42,797 bases of DNA from Acidimicrobiia bacterium (GTDB taxonomy: Bacteria > Actinomycetota > Acidimicrobiia > Acidimicrobiales > SKKL01): positions 1 through 42,797 of the forward strand of contig JAENWR010000019.1 of the NCBI GenBank assembly GCA_016649895.1, written 5' to 3'. Below the pieces are notes generated by a model, which did not search any database, had not been told where the DNA came from, and saw only the letters and a program-made list of their open reading frames with translations. The position numbers and the translations under genes are program-made. Shown piece after piece: positions 27,745 through 36,312 of the stretch (within the stretch, counting starts at the first letter, position 1; every line of letters starts with the position of its first letter).

Positions 27745-28140
27745 GCGTCCGCACACCTGAGGACCACCGCCATGTACGCGCAGTCCCGAGCGCCAGCCAG
27801 GCGCTGCAGCCGATGCATCGATCCCGGCTCGCCCTCGAGCAGGTAGTTGGTGAACACGAACGACCACTCGGGCGGCGACAGCTCCTCGATCGCCGCATGG
27901 ACAGCCCGGCGCACGTCGTGGACGTGCGGCCACACCTCTTTCGGCAGCGTGCGCACACCATCGGTGCCGATCACCGTGAGGATCGGCCGGGCCGTCAGGT
28001 GGTTGTCGACCAGCACGAAGTGTTGGCCACGTTGTGCGGCTTCGTCGACGATGGCCACCCCACCGTGCGCTTCCCCGCCGCTGGCGATCAGACGAGGTGG
28101 ATGAGAGCAGGCCAGCGCGCCATCGAGGCAGAGTAGATCG
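27745..28140 (-). pseudogene. Remnant of a P-loop kinase-like protein
   Basis: About 130 codons on the reverse strand encode a recognisable middle section of a kinase/AAA-type protein: PPRLIASGGEAHGG, FVLVDNHLTARPI, EELSPPEWSFVFTNYLLEGE and AYMAVVLRCADAQRLERVV. The P-loop that should precede it is absent, because the MmcQ gene begins there, and the C-terminal tail is cut by the coiled-coil gene. No start codon with a ribosome site is evident. It appears to be a gene fragment left between two intact genes. This fills the 396-bp gap between them. Confidence 0.6.
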
Positions 28141-28530
28141 GTGAGCGACTACTCCGACGCCCCAGATGACGTCGTTGCCCGAGTGCGCTTGGCCGTGGCC
28201 GAGCTTCCCGAGATCCACGAGGAGAAGGCGTGGGCGGGCACCAGGTGGCGGGTGCGGCAGCGCACCTTCGCCCACGTCCTCGGTGTCGATCGCGACGGCG
28301 GGTACGACGTCGTCCTCAGCTTCCGCTCGCAGGGGCCCGAGCTCGAGGTGCTGCAACGCATGGGTCACCCGTTCTTCACCCTCGGCTGGGGACGTGACGC
28401 CATGGGGATGGTGCTCGACGACGACACCGAATGGGACGAGGTCGCCGAGCTCGTCACCGAGAGCTATTGCGTCCTCGCACCCAAGAAGCTCGTCGCGCTG
28501 ATCGACCGCCCGGATGACGCGCAGTCCTGA
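28141..28530 (+). CDS. MmcQ/YjbR family protein
   Basis: A 129-residue protein of the MmcQ/YjbR fold (ARVRLAVAELPEIHEEKAWAG at the start; FFTLGWGRDAMGMVLDDDTEWDEVAELVTESY at the end). Members resemble a DNA-binding fold but their function is generally unknown. The start is GTG 28141. It is the only complete gene between the kinase remnant and the unknown gene at 28624, and does not clearly belong to an operon. Confidence 0.8.
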   Translation: MSDYSDAPDDVVARVRLAVAELPEIHEEKAWAGTRWRVRQRTFAHVLGVDRDGGYDVVLSFRSQGPELEVLQRMGHPFFTLGWGRDAMGMVLDDDTEWDEVAELVTESYCVLAPKKLVALIDRPDDAQS

Positions 28531-28623
28531 GGGGCGAACCGCCGGTCAAACGTGGGGGTCCACCCATCGGACGGCACGGCCGCCTAGGGTTTCGGTTCGG
28601 AGCGGGTGGGCCCGAGGAGAACC

Positions 28624-29043
28624 ATGTCCTGGCATCCGTCCCGCGCGTCCCGTCGAGCTCTCGATCCGGCCGCGCCGACGCGCTACCGCTCCGCCACCGT
28701 CCAGTCCAGCGCTGGCCGGTCGATGCTCGTGCACCTCGACGACGGCGACGATCGTCTGCTGCCGGTGCCGCCGGCGCCGTTGCCCACCCTGGTGGGCTCG
28801 ACGGTCATGGTCGCAGGGGAGCACGACTGGGTGGTGGCGATCGTGCCGAGCGACCCGCTCGAGGAGGTGGCCCTCACCGCCCACGGCCTCCCGGTGGTCG
28901 ACCTGCGGGCCGACCGCGACCTGAGCACCGACCCCGACGCGAACCGGCCGCTCGACCTGGCGCGGTTCAACCGTCGGGCCGCGCTCGCCGAGTCGCGCCG
29001 ACGTCACGCCCGGACGGCGAAGTTCCGTCGCATCGTCCGGTAG
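28624..29043 (+). CDS. Small protein of unknown function
   Basis: A 139-residue protein with a basic N-terminus, an acidic and proline-rich middle (LLPVPPAPLPTLVG) and a very basic C-terminal tail (FNRRAALAESRRRHARTAKFRRIVR). No domain is recognised. The tail could bind nucleic acid. ATG 28624 is preceded by GAGGAGA and by a TAGGGT box at 28585-28590, so it is probably a real gene with its own promoter. It lies 44 nt upstream of radA, but radA has a separate promoter. Confidence 0.6.
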   Translation: MSWHPSRASRRALDPAAPTRYRSATVQSSAGRSMLVHLDDGDDRLLPVPPAPLPTLVGSTVMVAGEHDWVVAIVPSDPLEEVALTAHGLPVVDLRADRDLSTDPDANRPLDLARFNRRAALAESRRRHARTAKFRRIVR

Positions 29044-29075
29044 AGGTCGCCTCCCTGGCTGTCACAACCCCCGCG

Positions 29076-29081
29076 TAGGGT
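29076..29081 (+). promoter_or_regulatory. Putative -10 box of radA (leaderless)
   Basis: TAGGGT lies 6 nt before the radA ATG at 29088. Confidence 0.5.
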
Positions 29082-29087
29082 CACGGC

Positions 29088-30464
29088 ATGGCCCGTGCCC
29101 GCACCCTCTTCCGCTGCGCCGAGTGCGGATCGGTCGCGCCCCAGTGGGCGGGGCGGTGCGCCACGTGCGGTGAGTGGAACACCCTGGTCGAGGAGCTCGA
29201 GGCTCCCTCGGTGCAGGTGGGCACCATCGCTCCGGCGGCCACCCCTACGCCCATCGGCGACATCGACCCCACCGAGTGGCAGCCGCGGCCCACCGGCATC
29301 GACGAGCTCGACCGCGTGCTCGGCGGCGGCCTCGTGCCGGGCTCGGTCACCCTCGTCGGCGGTGAGCCCGGCATCGGCAAGTCCACGCTGCTGCTCCAGG
29401 CGCTCGCCGCGCTGGCCGAGCGCCACGTTCGGGTCCTCTACGTCTCGGGCGAGGAGTCGGCCCAGCAGGTGCGTCTGCGCGCCGAGCGCCTCGCTGCGCT
29501 CCAGCCGTCGTTGTGGTTCGTGGCCGAGACCGACCTCGGCAACGTCCTCGGCCACATCGACGGGGTATCGCCCGTGGTCCTCGTGGTCGATTCCATCCAG
29601 ACGATGACCAGCCCCGACCTCACCTCGTCAGCCGGTTCGGTCGCCCAGGTGCGCGAGTGCGCGGCGCGCCTGGTGCGCGAGGCCAAGACGCGTGGCGTTG
29701 CCACGGTGCTGGTGGGTCACGTCACCAAGGACGGCGGGCTGGCAGGTCCGCGCGTGCTCGAGCACGTGGTCGACACGGTCATCTCGTTCGAAGGCGAGCG
29801 CCATCACGCCCTGCGACTGCTGCGAGCGGTGAAGCACCGGTTCGGTTCCACCGACGAGCTCGGTCTCTTCGAGATGACCGAACACGGCCTCGTCGGTCTG
29901 CCCGACCCCAGCAAGCTCTTCCTCGCCGATCGCCGGCCTGGTGTTGCCGGCTCGGTGGTCGTCCCCACCATGGAGGGCCACCGCCCCCTGCTCGTCGAGC
30001 TGCAGGCCCTGGTGAGCGCGGGCCAGGGGGGCTCCCCGCGCCGCTCGGCCCAGGGTCTCGACCACGGCAGGTTGGCGTTCCTCCTCGCCGTCCTCGAACA
30101 GCGGGCGTCGGTCGACATCGGCACCTCCGACGTCTACGCCTTGGCCGTCGGCGGGGTGCGCATCGTCGAGCCCGCTGCTGATCTGGCCATCGCGCTCGCG
30201 GTGGCGTCGGCCCGGCTCGACAAGCCCATCGCCCCCGACCTGGTCGCCATCGGCGAGGTCGGCCTCGGTGGCGAGCTGCGCCAGGTCGGCCAGGCCGGTC
30301 GACGCCTGGTCGAGGCCGCTCGCCTGGGGTTCACCCGCGCCCTCGTACCCACCTCGGCTCCCGATGGCCCGCCCGGGGTCGAGCTCATCCGCGTGGGCAC
30401 CGTGGTCGAGGCGGTGCGCCTGGCCACCGCCGGCGGTCCGGGCCAGGCAGGGTCGGTTGGGTAG
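29088..30464 (+). CDS. radA: DNA repair protein RadA
   Basis: A 458-residue RecA-like helicase involved in recombinational repair and branch migration. A zinc finger (Cys10, Cys13, Cys24, Cys27) leads into the ATPase core with Walker A GGEPGIGKST (about residue 92) and Walker B VVLVVDSIQTM. The RadA-specific KNRFG motif reads KHRFG here (about residue 249), a mild substitution. A Lon-like C-terminal domain follows (DVYALAVGGVRI, VGLGGELRQVGQAGRRL). It is directly followed by disA, whose product interacts with RadA in other bacteria. Confidence 0.96.
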   Translation: MARARTLFRCAECGSVAPQWAGRCATCGEWNTLVEELEAPSVQVGTIAPAATPTPIGDIDPTEWQPRPTGIDELDRVLGGGLVPGSVTLVGGEPGIGKSTLLLQALAALAERHVRVLYVSGEESAQQVRLRAERLAALQPSLWFVAETDLGNVLGHIDGVSPVVLVVDSIQTMTSPDLTSSAGSVAQVRECAARLVREAKTRGVATVLVGHVTKDGGLAGPRVLEHVVDTVISFEGERHHALRLLRAVKHRFGSTDELGLFEMTEHGLVGLPDPSKLFLADRRPGVAGSVVVPTMEGHRPLLVELQALVSAGQGGSPRRSAQGLDHGRLAFLLAVLEQRASVDIGTSDVYALAVGGVRIVEPAADLAIALAVASARLDKPIAPDLVAIGEVGLGGELRQVGQAGRRLVEAARLGFTRALVPTSAPDGPPGVELIRVGTVVEAVRLATAGGPGQAGSVG

Positions 30465-30467
30465 ACT
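30462..30467 (+). promoter_or_regulatory. Putative -10 box of disA, overlapping the radA stop
   Basis: TAGACT includes the radA stop codon TAG and lies 6 nt before the disA GTG. It could give disA a separate leaderless transcript. Confidence 0.5.
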
Positions 30468-30473
30468 CACGTC

Positions 30474-31547
30474 GTGGTCGCCCGGCACAGTCCCGCTTCG
30501 CTCGATGCCCTTCGTGCCATCGCGCCCGGCAAACCCCTGCGAGAGGGGCTCGATCGCATACTCCAGGCGGGCAAGGGTGCCCTCATCGTGGTCGGCGACG
30601 GTCCCGAGGTGCTCAACATCTGTTCTGGTGGGTTCCTGCTCGACGCCGCGTTCAGCCCTCAGCGGCTCTCAGAGCTCGCCAAGATGGACGGGGCGATCAT
30701 CCTCGCCCGCGATGCCTCGCGCATCGCCCGGGCCAACGTGCACCTCGTGCCCAACCCCAACGTGCCCACCTCCGAGACCGGCACCCGTCACCGCACGGCC
30801 GAGCGGGTGGCCCGCTCCATCGACGTCCCGGTCATCTCGGTGTCCGAGGACATGGCCGTCATCGCTGTCTACGTCGGCGACGAGAAACACCCCCTCGAGC
30901 CCACCGCGCGCCTGCTCAACCGGGCCAACCAGGCGCTGCAGACCCTCGAGCGCTACCGGTCCCGCCTCGACGGCGTCGCCGCGTCGCTGTCGGCCCTCGA
31001 GGTCGAAGACCTCGTCACCCTGCGCGATGTCGTCAGCGTCCTGCAGCGCACCGAGATGGTGCGACGCATCGCCGAGGAGATCGAGATCGACGTCATCGAG
31101 CTCGGTGTCGACGGCCGGCTCATCATGCTGCAGCTCGAAGAACTGCTGGGCGGGGTCTACGACGACGGACGTCAGGTCGTGCGCGACTACTTCCACGAAG
31201 AGACTGGTTGGCAGCTGCCCGAAGCGATGGGTGCGCTGGCCGAGTTCGGCACCGAGGAGCTCCTCGACCTCAAGGCCGTGGCCGAGATGCTGCGCATGCC
31301 CGGTGACGGCGTCGACCTCGACCGCAGCGTCACACCGCGCGGCTACCGGCTCCTGTCCAAGGTGCCGCGGCTGCCCGAGGCCGTCGTCGACAACATCGTG
31401 CGGCGTTTCGGCAACCTGCAGAAGATCATGCGGGCCACCACCGCCGACCTCGAGAGGGTCGACGGAGTGGGCGCCACCCGCGCCAAGGCCATCAAGGAGG
31501 GCCTCGCTCGCCTGGCCGAGACCTCCATCCTCGAGCGCTACTCCTGA
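30474..31547 (+). CDS. disA: DNA integrity scanning protein, diadenylate cyclase DisA
   Basis: A 357-residue enzyme that makes the second messenger c-di-AMP from two ATP and pauses when it meets branched DNA. The N-terminal DAC domain has the DGA motif (KMDGAIIL) and the RHR motif (GTRHRTAERVA). A helical linker follows, and the C-terminus is a helix-hairpin-helix DNA-binding domain (LERVDGVGATRAKAIKEGLARL). Start GTG 30474, 9 nt after radA. All catalytic residues look intact. No recognisable c-di-AMP phosphodiesterase is present in this window. Confidence 0.96.
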   Translation: MVARHSPASLDALRAIAPGKPLREGLDRILQAGKGALIVVGDGPEVLNICSGGFLLDAAFSPQRLSELAKMDGAIILARDASRIARANVHLVPNPNVPTSETGTRHRTAERVARSIDVPVISVSEDMAVIAVYVGDEKHPLEPTARLLNRANQALQTLERYRSRLDGVAASLSALEVEDLVTLRDVVSVLQRTEMVRRIAEEIEIDVIELGVDGRLIMLQLEELLGGVYDDGRQVVRDYFHEETGWQLPEAMGALAEFGTEELLDLKAVAEMLRMPGDGVDLDRSVTPRGYRLLSKVPRLPEAVVDNIVRRFGNLQKIMRATTADLERVDGVGATRAKAIKEGLARLAETSILERYS

Positions 31548-31559
31548 GCGCCGACGCTC
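31546..31559. terminator. Short hairpin between disA and the MarR gene
   Basis: GAGCG-CCGA-CGCTC forms a 5-bp stem with a tetraloop between convergent genes, overlapping both ends. It is a weak bidirectional terminator candidate. Confidence 0.35.
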
Positions 31560-32064
31560 AATCGGTGGGGCCGACCGCCGCGGCGACCTCGCCCATGGCC
31601 TCGCCGAGGGCGGCCAGTTGCGCCGGCGACAGGCGGTCGACCACGTAGCGCCGAACGCTGTCGACGTGGGTGGGGGCCGATTCGACAAGGAGCTCACGTC
31701 CTGCGTCGGTGAGCACGGCGAAGGTGCCCCGCTTGTCGGTGTCGCACGCCTCGCGCTCCACCAGGCCACGGTGGTCCATCCGGTCGATGCGGTGGGTGAG
31801 CCGACTGCGCGACACGAGCGCCGCAGCGGCGAGCTCGGCCATGCGCAGCCGTCGGTCGGGCGCCTCCGAGAGGTGGACCAGGATCTCGTAGTCGGCAAGC
31901 GTGAGACCGTGCGCGGCCCGCAGGTCGCGGTCGAGCTGGTCGACGAGGTGGATCGAACCGGCGATGGTGCGGCGCCACGCCGCCTGTTGCTCGTCGTCGA
32001 GCCAGCGGGACGCGTGGTGCGAGTCGTGGCTCGTGGCGGGGCCCACGACTCGGTCAGATGGCAC
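31558..32064 (-). CDS. MarR family transcriptional regulator
   Basis: A 168-residue winged-helix regulator. The N-terminal dimerisation helix (VDQLDRDLRAAHGLTLADYEILVHL) and the DNA-binding part (LRMAELAAAALVSRSRLTHRIDRMDHRGLVER) with the wing (DKRGTFAVLTDAGREL) are clear. GTG 32064 overlaps the end of the Crp-like gene; GTG 32046 is an alternative 18 nt later. The overlap suggests joint transcription with that gene. Ligand and targets are unknown. Confidence 0.85.
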   Translation of the reverse strand: MPSDRVVGPATSHDSHHASRWLDDEQQAAWRRTIAGSIHLVDQLDRDLRAAHGLTLADYEILVHLSEAPDRRLRMAELAAAALVSRSRLTHRIDRMDHRGLVEREACDTDKRGTFAVLTDAGRELLVESAPTHVDSVRRYVVDRLSPAQLAALGEAMGEVAAAVGPTD

Positions 32065-32713
32065 GTCGCGAGAGCTGCTCCCGGTCGGTGATCCGGTAGC
32101 GGCGCTCACTCTGATCGATCCATCCGAGGCGGATGAACGAGGCGATGGCCTTGTTGACCCGCTCGCGGGAGGCCCCCACCATGCCGGCAAGCTCCTCTTG
32201 GGTGATGGGGAGGGAGAACTCGTCGGCGTCGCCCGCCAGCTCGAGGAGGCGCTTGGCCGTTCGACCGGTGACATCGAGGAAGACCGAGTCGGCGAGGGCG
32301 TCGTCGACTCCACGGAGGCGGCTCACCAACATGTCGGTGACGCTCCACAGCAGCTCGGGTCGGGCCTCGTAGACCTGGCGCAGCGCCGCGTAGGGGATGA
32401 CGATGACCTCGGACGGCTCGAGCGCGCGGGCCTCGGCCGATCGGCCCTTGTTGTCGAACAGGGGCATCTCGCCGAACAGGTCGCCCTGCTCCATCAGCGC
32501 CATCATCGACTCGCGTCCGTCGATCGACTTCTTGGCGATGGCGATGCGGCCCCGCACCACCACGAACAGCTCGTTGGACGGATCGTCCTCGGCGAAGAGC
32601 GTGTCGCCCCGCCGCATCACCCGTTGCTCGGCCACCTTGTCGAGTTGCTGGAGCTCGGCCTCGTTGAGCTGGGCGAACAGCTCCACGGCCGCGAGGAGAG
32701 AGACATCGGTCAT
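32054..32713 (-). CDS. Crp/Fnr family transcriptional regulator (cAMP-binding type)
   Basis: A 219-residue regulator with an N-terminal cyclic-nucleotide domain (GDLFGEMPLFDNKGRSAEARAL holds the phosphate-binding RSA signature of cAMP-binding proteins) and a C-terminal helix-turn-helix (TQEELAGMVGASRERVNKAIASF). It lacks the cysteines of Fnr iron-sulfur proteins. The closest functional comparison is the GlxR/Crp group of actinobacteria, which regulates many catabolic genes. ATG 32713 follows a TAACAT box. Whether cAMP is bound here is inferred from the conserved residues only. Confidence 0.88.
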   Translation of the reverse strand: MTDVSLLAAVELFAQLNEAELQQLDKVAEQRVMRRGDTLFAEDDPSNELFVVVRGRIAIAKKSIDGRESMMALMEQGDLFGEMPLFDNKGRSAEARALEPSEVIVIPYAALRQVYEARPELLWSVTDMLVSRLRGVDDALADSVFLDVTGRTAKRLLELAGDADEFSLPITQEELAGMVGASRERVNKAIASFIRLGWIDQSERRYRITDREQLSRRAI

Positions 32714-32721
32714 AGTCTCAG

Positions 32722-32727
32722 ATGTTA
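32722..32727 (-). promoter_or_regulatory. Putative -10 box of the Crp-like gene (leaderless)
   Basis: TAACAT on the reverse strand, 8 nt before ATG 32713. Confidence 0.45.
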
Positions 32728-32787
32728 CCGAGTCGGCCGCCCGGACAGTGGTCCGGCAGTCACGGGACGGCGTGGCACGCTGAGTGG

Positions 32788-33276
32788 ATGATCCGCATCG
32801 GGCAGGGCATCGACATCCATCGGTTCAGCGACGATCCCGCCCGCCCCCTCATCCTGGGCGGGGTGCGCTTCGACGACGGCGCCGGTCTCGTCGGCCACAG
32901 TGACGCCGACGCCGTCATCCACGCCATCATCGACGCCATCATCGGGGCGGCAGGACTCGGTGACATCGGGATGCTGTTCCCCGACGACGACCCGACCCTC
33001 GCCGGTGCCGACAGCTCGAGCCTCCTGGGAGAGGCGATGCGGCGGGTCCACGAAATGGGGTGGAAGGTGTCGAACGTCGACTGCACGGTCGTGCTCGAGC
33101 GGCCGAAGCTCGCTCCGCGGCGGGCCGAGATGCAGGAGCGGCTCACCGAGCTCGTGGGTGCGCCGGTCTCGGTGAAGGCCACGCGGGCCGAGGGATTGGG
33201 TGCGATCGGCCGTGCCGAGGGCATCCTGTGTGTTGCAGTGGCGCTCATCCAACGAGCTGACGAAGAGGAATGCTGA
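32788..33276 (+). CDS. ispF: 2-C-methyl-D-erythritol 2,4-cyclodiphosphate synthase
   Basis: A 162-residue enzyme of the MEP isoprenoid pathway. The metal-binding start GQGIDIHRF and GHSDADAVIHAI, and the conserved C-terminal GLGAIGRAEGI, match IspF. It normally follows ispD, which is not in this window, so the pathway is split. Its stop overlaps the rlmB start (TGATG). The start ATG 32788 is the first codon giving the canonical MIRIGQG N-terminus. Confidence 0.95.
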   Translation: MIRIGQGIDIHRFSDDPARPLILGGVRFDDGAGLVGHSDADAVIHAIIDAIIGAAGLGDIGMLFPDDDPTLAGADSSSLLGEAMRRVHEMGWKVSNVDCTVVLERPKLAPRRAEMQERLTELVGAPVSVKATRAEGLGAIGRAEGILCVAVALIQRADEEEC

Positions 33277-34313
33277 TGGCTGGAGCCGGATCACGAGGCG
33301 GACGCGGTGACGGAGGCGGCAGGGCAGGCCGATCGACCCGGGCCGACACACCGTTCCAACGCGCCCGCAAGTCGGGTGCGCCGGTGGGTCGCGCCGCCGC
33401 CAAGGCCGCCAAGGCGGGCTCGTCGTCGGCTGCGGGGCGGGCCCGCTCCACGGCGGGTGCACCTCGTCCGCCATCGGACCTCGACGACGTCGACGGCCGG
33501 CAAGGGGCCTCGCGCGGCCCGGCGGCCCGCCGGCCCGGGCAGGCGGCCAAGGGGCCACGCCGCACCGGGCCCAAGGGGCTCGGCGGCGAGTGGGTCGAGG
33601 GACGCCAGGCCGTGCGCGAGCTGCTCCTCGGTGGTCGACGCAAGGTGCGCGAGGTGGTTCTCAGCGCCGGCATGGACCAGGCCGACATCCTCGACGACAT
33701 CATCGACCTCGCCGACGAGCTGAAGGTGCCCATCCGCGAGATGAGCCGCACCAAGTTCGATGCCACTGCTCGCACGCAGTCGCCCCAGGGCGTCCTCGCC
33801 GAAGCGGCGCCGCTGCCCGAGCACGAGCTGGTCTCGCTGGTGCAGACCATCGACGGCGTCGCGCCGTTCCTGCTCGCGCTCGACGGCGTCACCGACCCGG
33901 GCAACCTCGGGGCCGTTCTGCGTACCGCCGAGTGCGCCGGAGTCACCGGGGTCGTGCTGCCCCGCCACCGCGCCGTGCACGTCACGCCCACGGTCACGAA
34001 ATCGGCGGCCGGTGCCATCGAGTTCTTGCCAATGGCGCTCGTGGGAGGTCTGCCCACCGCCATCTCCGACATGCAAGCGGCCGGGGTCTGGGTTGTGGGA
34101 CTCGACGAGGGTGGCGACGCCCGGCTCGATGCGCTCGACCTCAGCCAACCCACGTGCCTGGTGCTCGGCGCCGAGGGTCAAGGGCTCAGCCGGCTCGTGC
34201 GTCAGCGTTGCGACGCCGTGGCCGCCATCCCACTGCTCGGCAAGCTCAACTCGCTCAACGTCGCCGCGGCCGGTGCTGTGGCCTGCTTCGAGGTGGCCCG
34301 CCAGCGCACCTGA
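33276..34313 (+). CDS. rlmB: 23S rRNA (guanosine-2'-O-)-methyltransferase RlmB
   Basis: A 345-residue SpoU-family enzyme predicted to methylate G2251 of 23S rRNA (E. coli numbering). The catalytic SpoU domain has motif 1 DPGNLGAVLRTAECAG, motif 2 LVLGAEGQGLSRLV and motif 3 IPLLGKLNSLNVAAAGA. About 105 N-terminal residues are rich in Arg, Gly and Ala and look disordered, suited to RNA contact; then a ribosomal L30-like domain (WVEGRQAVRELLLGG) follows. Start ATG 33276 overlaps the ispF stop; ATG 33270 is too close to the ribosome site. cysS, often adjacent, is absent. Confidence 0.9.
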   Translation: MAGAGSRGGRGDGGGRAGRSTRADTPFQRARKSGAPVGRAAAKAAKAGSSSAAGRARSTAGAPRPPSDLDDVDGRQGASRGPAARRPGQAAKGPRRTGPKGLGGEWVEGRQAVRELLLGGRRKVREVVLSAGMDQADILDDIIDLADELKVPIREMSRTKFDATARTQSPQGVLAEAAPLPEHELVSLVQTIDGVAPFLLALDGVTDPGNLGAVLRTAECAGVTGVVLPRHRAVHVTPTVTKSAAGAIEFLPMALVGGLPTAISDMQAAGVWVVGLDEGGDARLDALDLSQPTCLVLGAEGQGLSRLVRQRCDAVAAIPLLGKLNSLNVAAAGAVACFEVARQRT

Positions 34314-34417
34314 TCGACGCGCCGGCCGGATCGGGTCGCCATTGGGACCTTGTGCCCTACCACGCCGACGGTCAGGGTGGTTCGCTCGTCACAGGCACCC
34401 GGCTCGAGGAGGCGCAC

Positions 34418-34933
34418 GTGTACGAGATGGATTCCCGCATTGGCATTGCTGGAGCGAGCGACCAGGGGACGCGCGACCGCCAGCCCGACCGTTCGGTCGA
34501 CAGGGAGCTGATCGATCTCCTGCGGTCCCACGGGCCACGCGAGTGCGAGGCGTTGGCGAGCTACGAGCGCCTCCTCGAGCAGGTCGACGACGAGGGCGTC
34601 GCGTACCTGATGTCGATGATCCTCGACGACGAACGGCGTCATCACCGAACGATCGAGGAGATGCTCAACACCATCCTCAGCTTCGTGTGGGAGGTCGACA
34701 TCGAGCCGTCGACGCCGGCCGTGCGGCGTCGGCCGATACCCGACGTGCACGCCGAGACGAAGCGGTTGCTCCGCCTCGAGCGTGAGGACGCCAAGGAGCT
34801 TCGTGCGCTACGTCGAGCGTTGCGGTCGGCGAAGGTGTACTCCGTTCACACGTTGCTGGCCGAGCTGATGGAGGCCGACACCGCCAAGCACATCGCCATC
34901 CTCGAGTTCCTGATCGAGCGCACGAAGCCCTAA
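34418..34933 (+). CDS. Ferritin-like/rubrerythrin-type protein
   Basis: A 171-residue helical protein with a di-iron ferritin-like pattern: ECEALASYERLLEQV, then the ExxH-like DDERRHHRTIEEML, and later LLAELMEADTAKHIAILEFL. These place acidic residues and His where a metal pair would bind. The function is not known; ferritin-like proteins of this size may handle peroxide or iron. The start is GTG 34418 with GAGGAGG six bases upstream. Confidence 0.6.
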   Translation: MYEMDSRIGIAGASDQGTRDRQPDRSVDRELIDLLRSHGPRECEALASYERLLEQVDDEGVAYLMSMILDDERRHHRTIEEMLNTILSFVWEVDIEPSTPAVRRRPIPDVHAETKRLLRLEREDAKELRALRRALRSAKVYSVHTLLAELMEADTAKHIAILEFLIERTKP

Positions 34934-34937
34934 GGGC

Positions 34938-34956
34938 GTGCCGGTTCCTACGGCAC
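34938..34956. terminator. Hairpin between the ferritin-like and acyl-CoA dehydrogenase genes
   Basis: GTGCCG-GTTCCTA-CGGCAC forms a 6-bp stem between two convergent genes and touches the last base of the acyl-CoA dehydrogenase gene. It could stop transcription from both sides. Confidence 0.45.
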
Positions 34957-36242
34957 TAGCGGCCCATGAACGCGGCGCGCTGGGCCATCTTGTCGGCCAT
35001 CTTCTCCAGCTCGGGGTCGGTGGCGAGGAGGGGAGCGAACTTCTCGCGGGCCTTCTCGCGCTTGGCCGGGTAGTACTCGGTGGGCCAGAGGCCCTCGTGG
35101 GGGCGGTAGCCCTTCAGCACGTTGCGGGCCACGGTGACCTTGTGCACCTCGTCGACGCCGTCCATGACGCTCATGGTGGGAGCTCCATCCCACATGGCCT
35201 TCAGCGGGGTGAGGTTGGTGGTACCGAGGGAGCCGAGGACGTGCATCGAACGGTAGGCGACCTCGCGGAGCACCTTGGCTGCCGTGTACTTGGTGGCCGC
35301 GATCTGGGTGCGGGCCTCCTGGGTGCTCGAGTGGTCGATGATCCATGCGGTCTCGAGGATGAGGAGGCGGAGCATCTTGATCTCGGCGTAGGAGTCGGCG
35401 ATGGCTTCCTGCACCATCTGGTGGTCGGCCACGATCTTGCCGTGAGCCTCGCGGCTGAGGGCGCGCTCGCACATCATGTCGAAGGCGCGGTGGCACTGGG
35501 CGATGGCGCGCATGGCGTGGTGGATGCGGCCGCCACCCAAGCGGCGCTGGGCGAGGACCTTGCCCCCGTTCTCCGGGCCGAGCAGGTGGTCGAGCGGCAC
35601 GCGCACGTCGGTGTAGCGGATGTGGGAGTGGGCGATGGGGCTGTTCGCCATGATCTCGACGCCTGGCGTGTGGCGGGGGACCACGAAGATGCCGTTCTTG
35701 CACATCAGGAAGATGAGGTCGCAGTAGGCACCGGCGCTGGTGAACCACTTCTCACCGTTGATGACCCATTCGTCGCCGTCGCGGACCGCGGTGGTGACGA
35801 AGAGGTCGGGGTCGGAGCCGCCCTGGGGCTCGGTCATCGAGTAGGCCGACCGCAGCTCCTGGTTCATGAGCGGGACGAGCCACCTCTCCTTCTGCTCGGG
35901 CGTGCCGTAGGCGGCCACCAGCTCCATGTTGCCGGTGTCGGGGGCAGCGGTGCCGAACATCGACGGGGCCGACGGGTACTTGCCGAGGATCTCGTTGATG
36001 AGGGCGAGCTTCAGCTGGCCGAAGCCGGGGCCGCCGAGCTCCTCGTCGAGGAACAGGGCCCACAGGCCGCGGTCCTTCACCTGCTGCTTCAGCGGGTCGA
36101 CGAGCGCCATCATCTTCGGGTCGCGGGAGCGTGAGGCCCCCGGGAAGACGAGCTCGAGCGGCTCGAGCTCCTCCTCGCAGAACTTGGCAACCCAGTCGAG
36201 CTGCTCTTGGAACTCGGGTTCGGTCGAAAAATCCCAGGCCAT
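34956..36242 (-). CDS. Acyl-CoA dehydrogenase family protein
   Basis: A 428-residue flavoprotein that would oxidise an acyl-CoA at the alpha-beta position. It has the ACAD middle domain (YSMTEPQGGSDPDLFVTT, INGEKWFTSAGA) and the flavin-side helices ending in GVDEVHKVTVARNVL. Substrate range cannot be told from the sequence, though the length and C-terminus resemble the ACAD10/11-like group. The start ATG 36242 has AAGGGG upstream. It is divergent from a TetR gene with operator-like palindromes between, so that regulator probably controls it. Confidence 0.9.
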   Translation of the reverse strand: MAWDFSTEPEFQEQLDWVAKFCEEELEPLELVFPGASRSRDPKMMALVDPLKQQVKDRGLWALFLDEELGGPGFGQLKLALINEILGKYPSAPSMFGTAAPDTGNMELVAAYGTPEQKERWLVPLMNQELRSAYSMTEPQGGSDPDLFVTTAVRDGDEWVINGEKWFTSAGAYCDLIFLMCKNGIFVVPRHTPGVEIMANSPIAHSHIRYTDVRVPLDHLLGPENGGKVLAQRRLGGGRIHHAMRAIAQCHRAFDMMCERALSREAHGKIVADHQMVQEAIADSYAEIKMLRLLILETAWIIDHSSTQEARTQIAATKYTAAKVLREVAYRSMHVLGSLGTTNLTPLKAMWDGAPTMSVMDGVDEVHKVTVARNVLKGYRPHEGLWPTEYYPAKREKAREKFAPLLATDPELEKMADKMAQRAAFMGR

Positions 36243-36262
36243 GGGGTCCCCTTCGGCATTTA

Positions 36263-36307
36263 GTGCATCTGCACGGTAGGTACGTACGAGTGCATCATGG
36301 CATGATG
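36263..36307. promoter_or_regulatory. Palindromes between the ACAD and TetR genes, candidate operators
   Basis: Three perfect inverted repeats lie in 70 bp: GTGCA-TC-TGCAC (36263-36274), GTACGTAC (36280-36287) and CATCAT-GGC-ATGATG (36293-36307). Their place between divergent genes fits TetR autoregulation and control of the dehydrogenase. Confidence 0.6.
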
Positions 36308-36312
36308 TCGGG

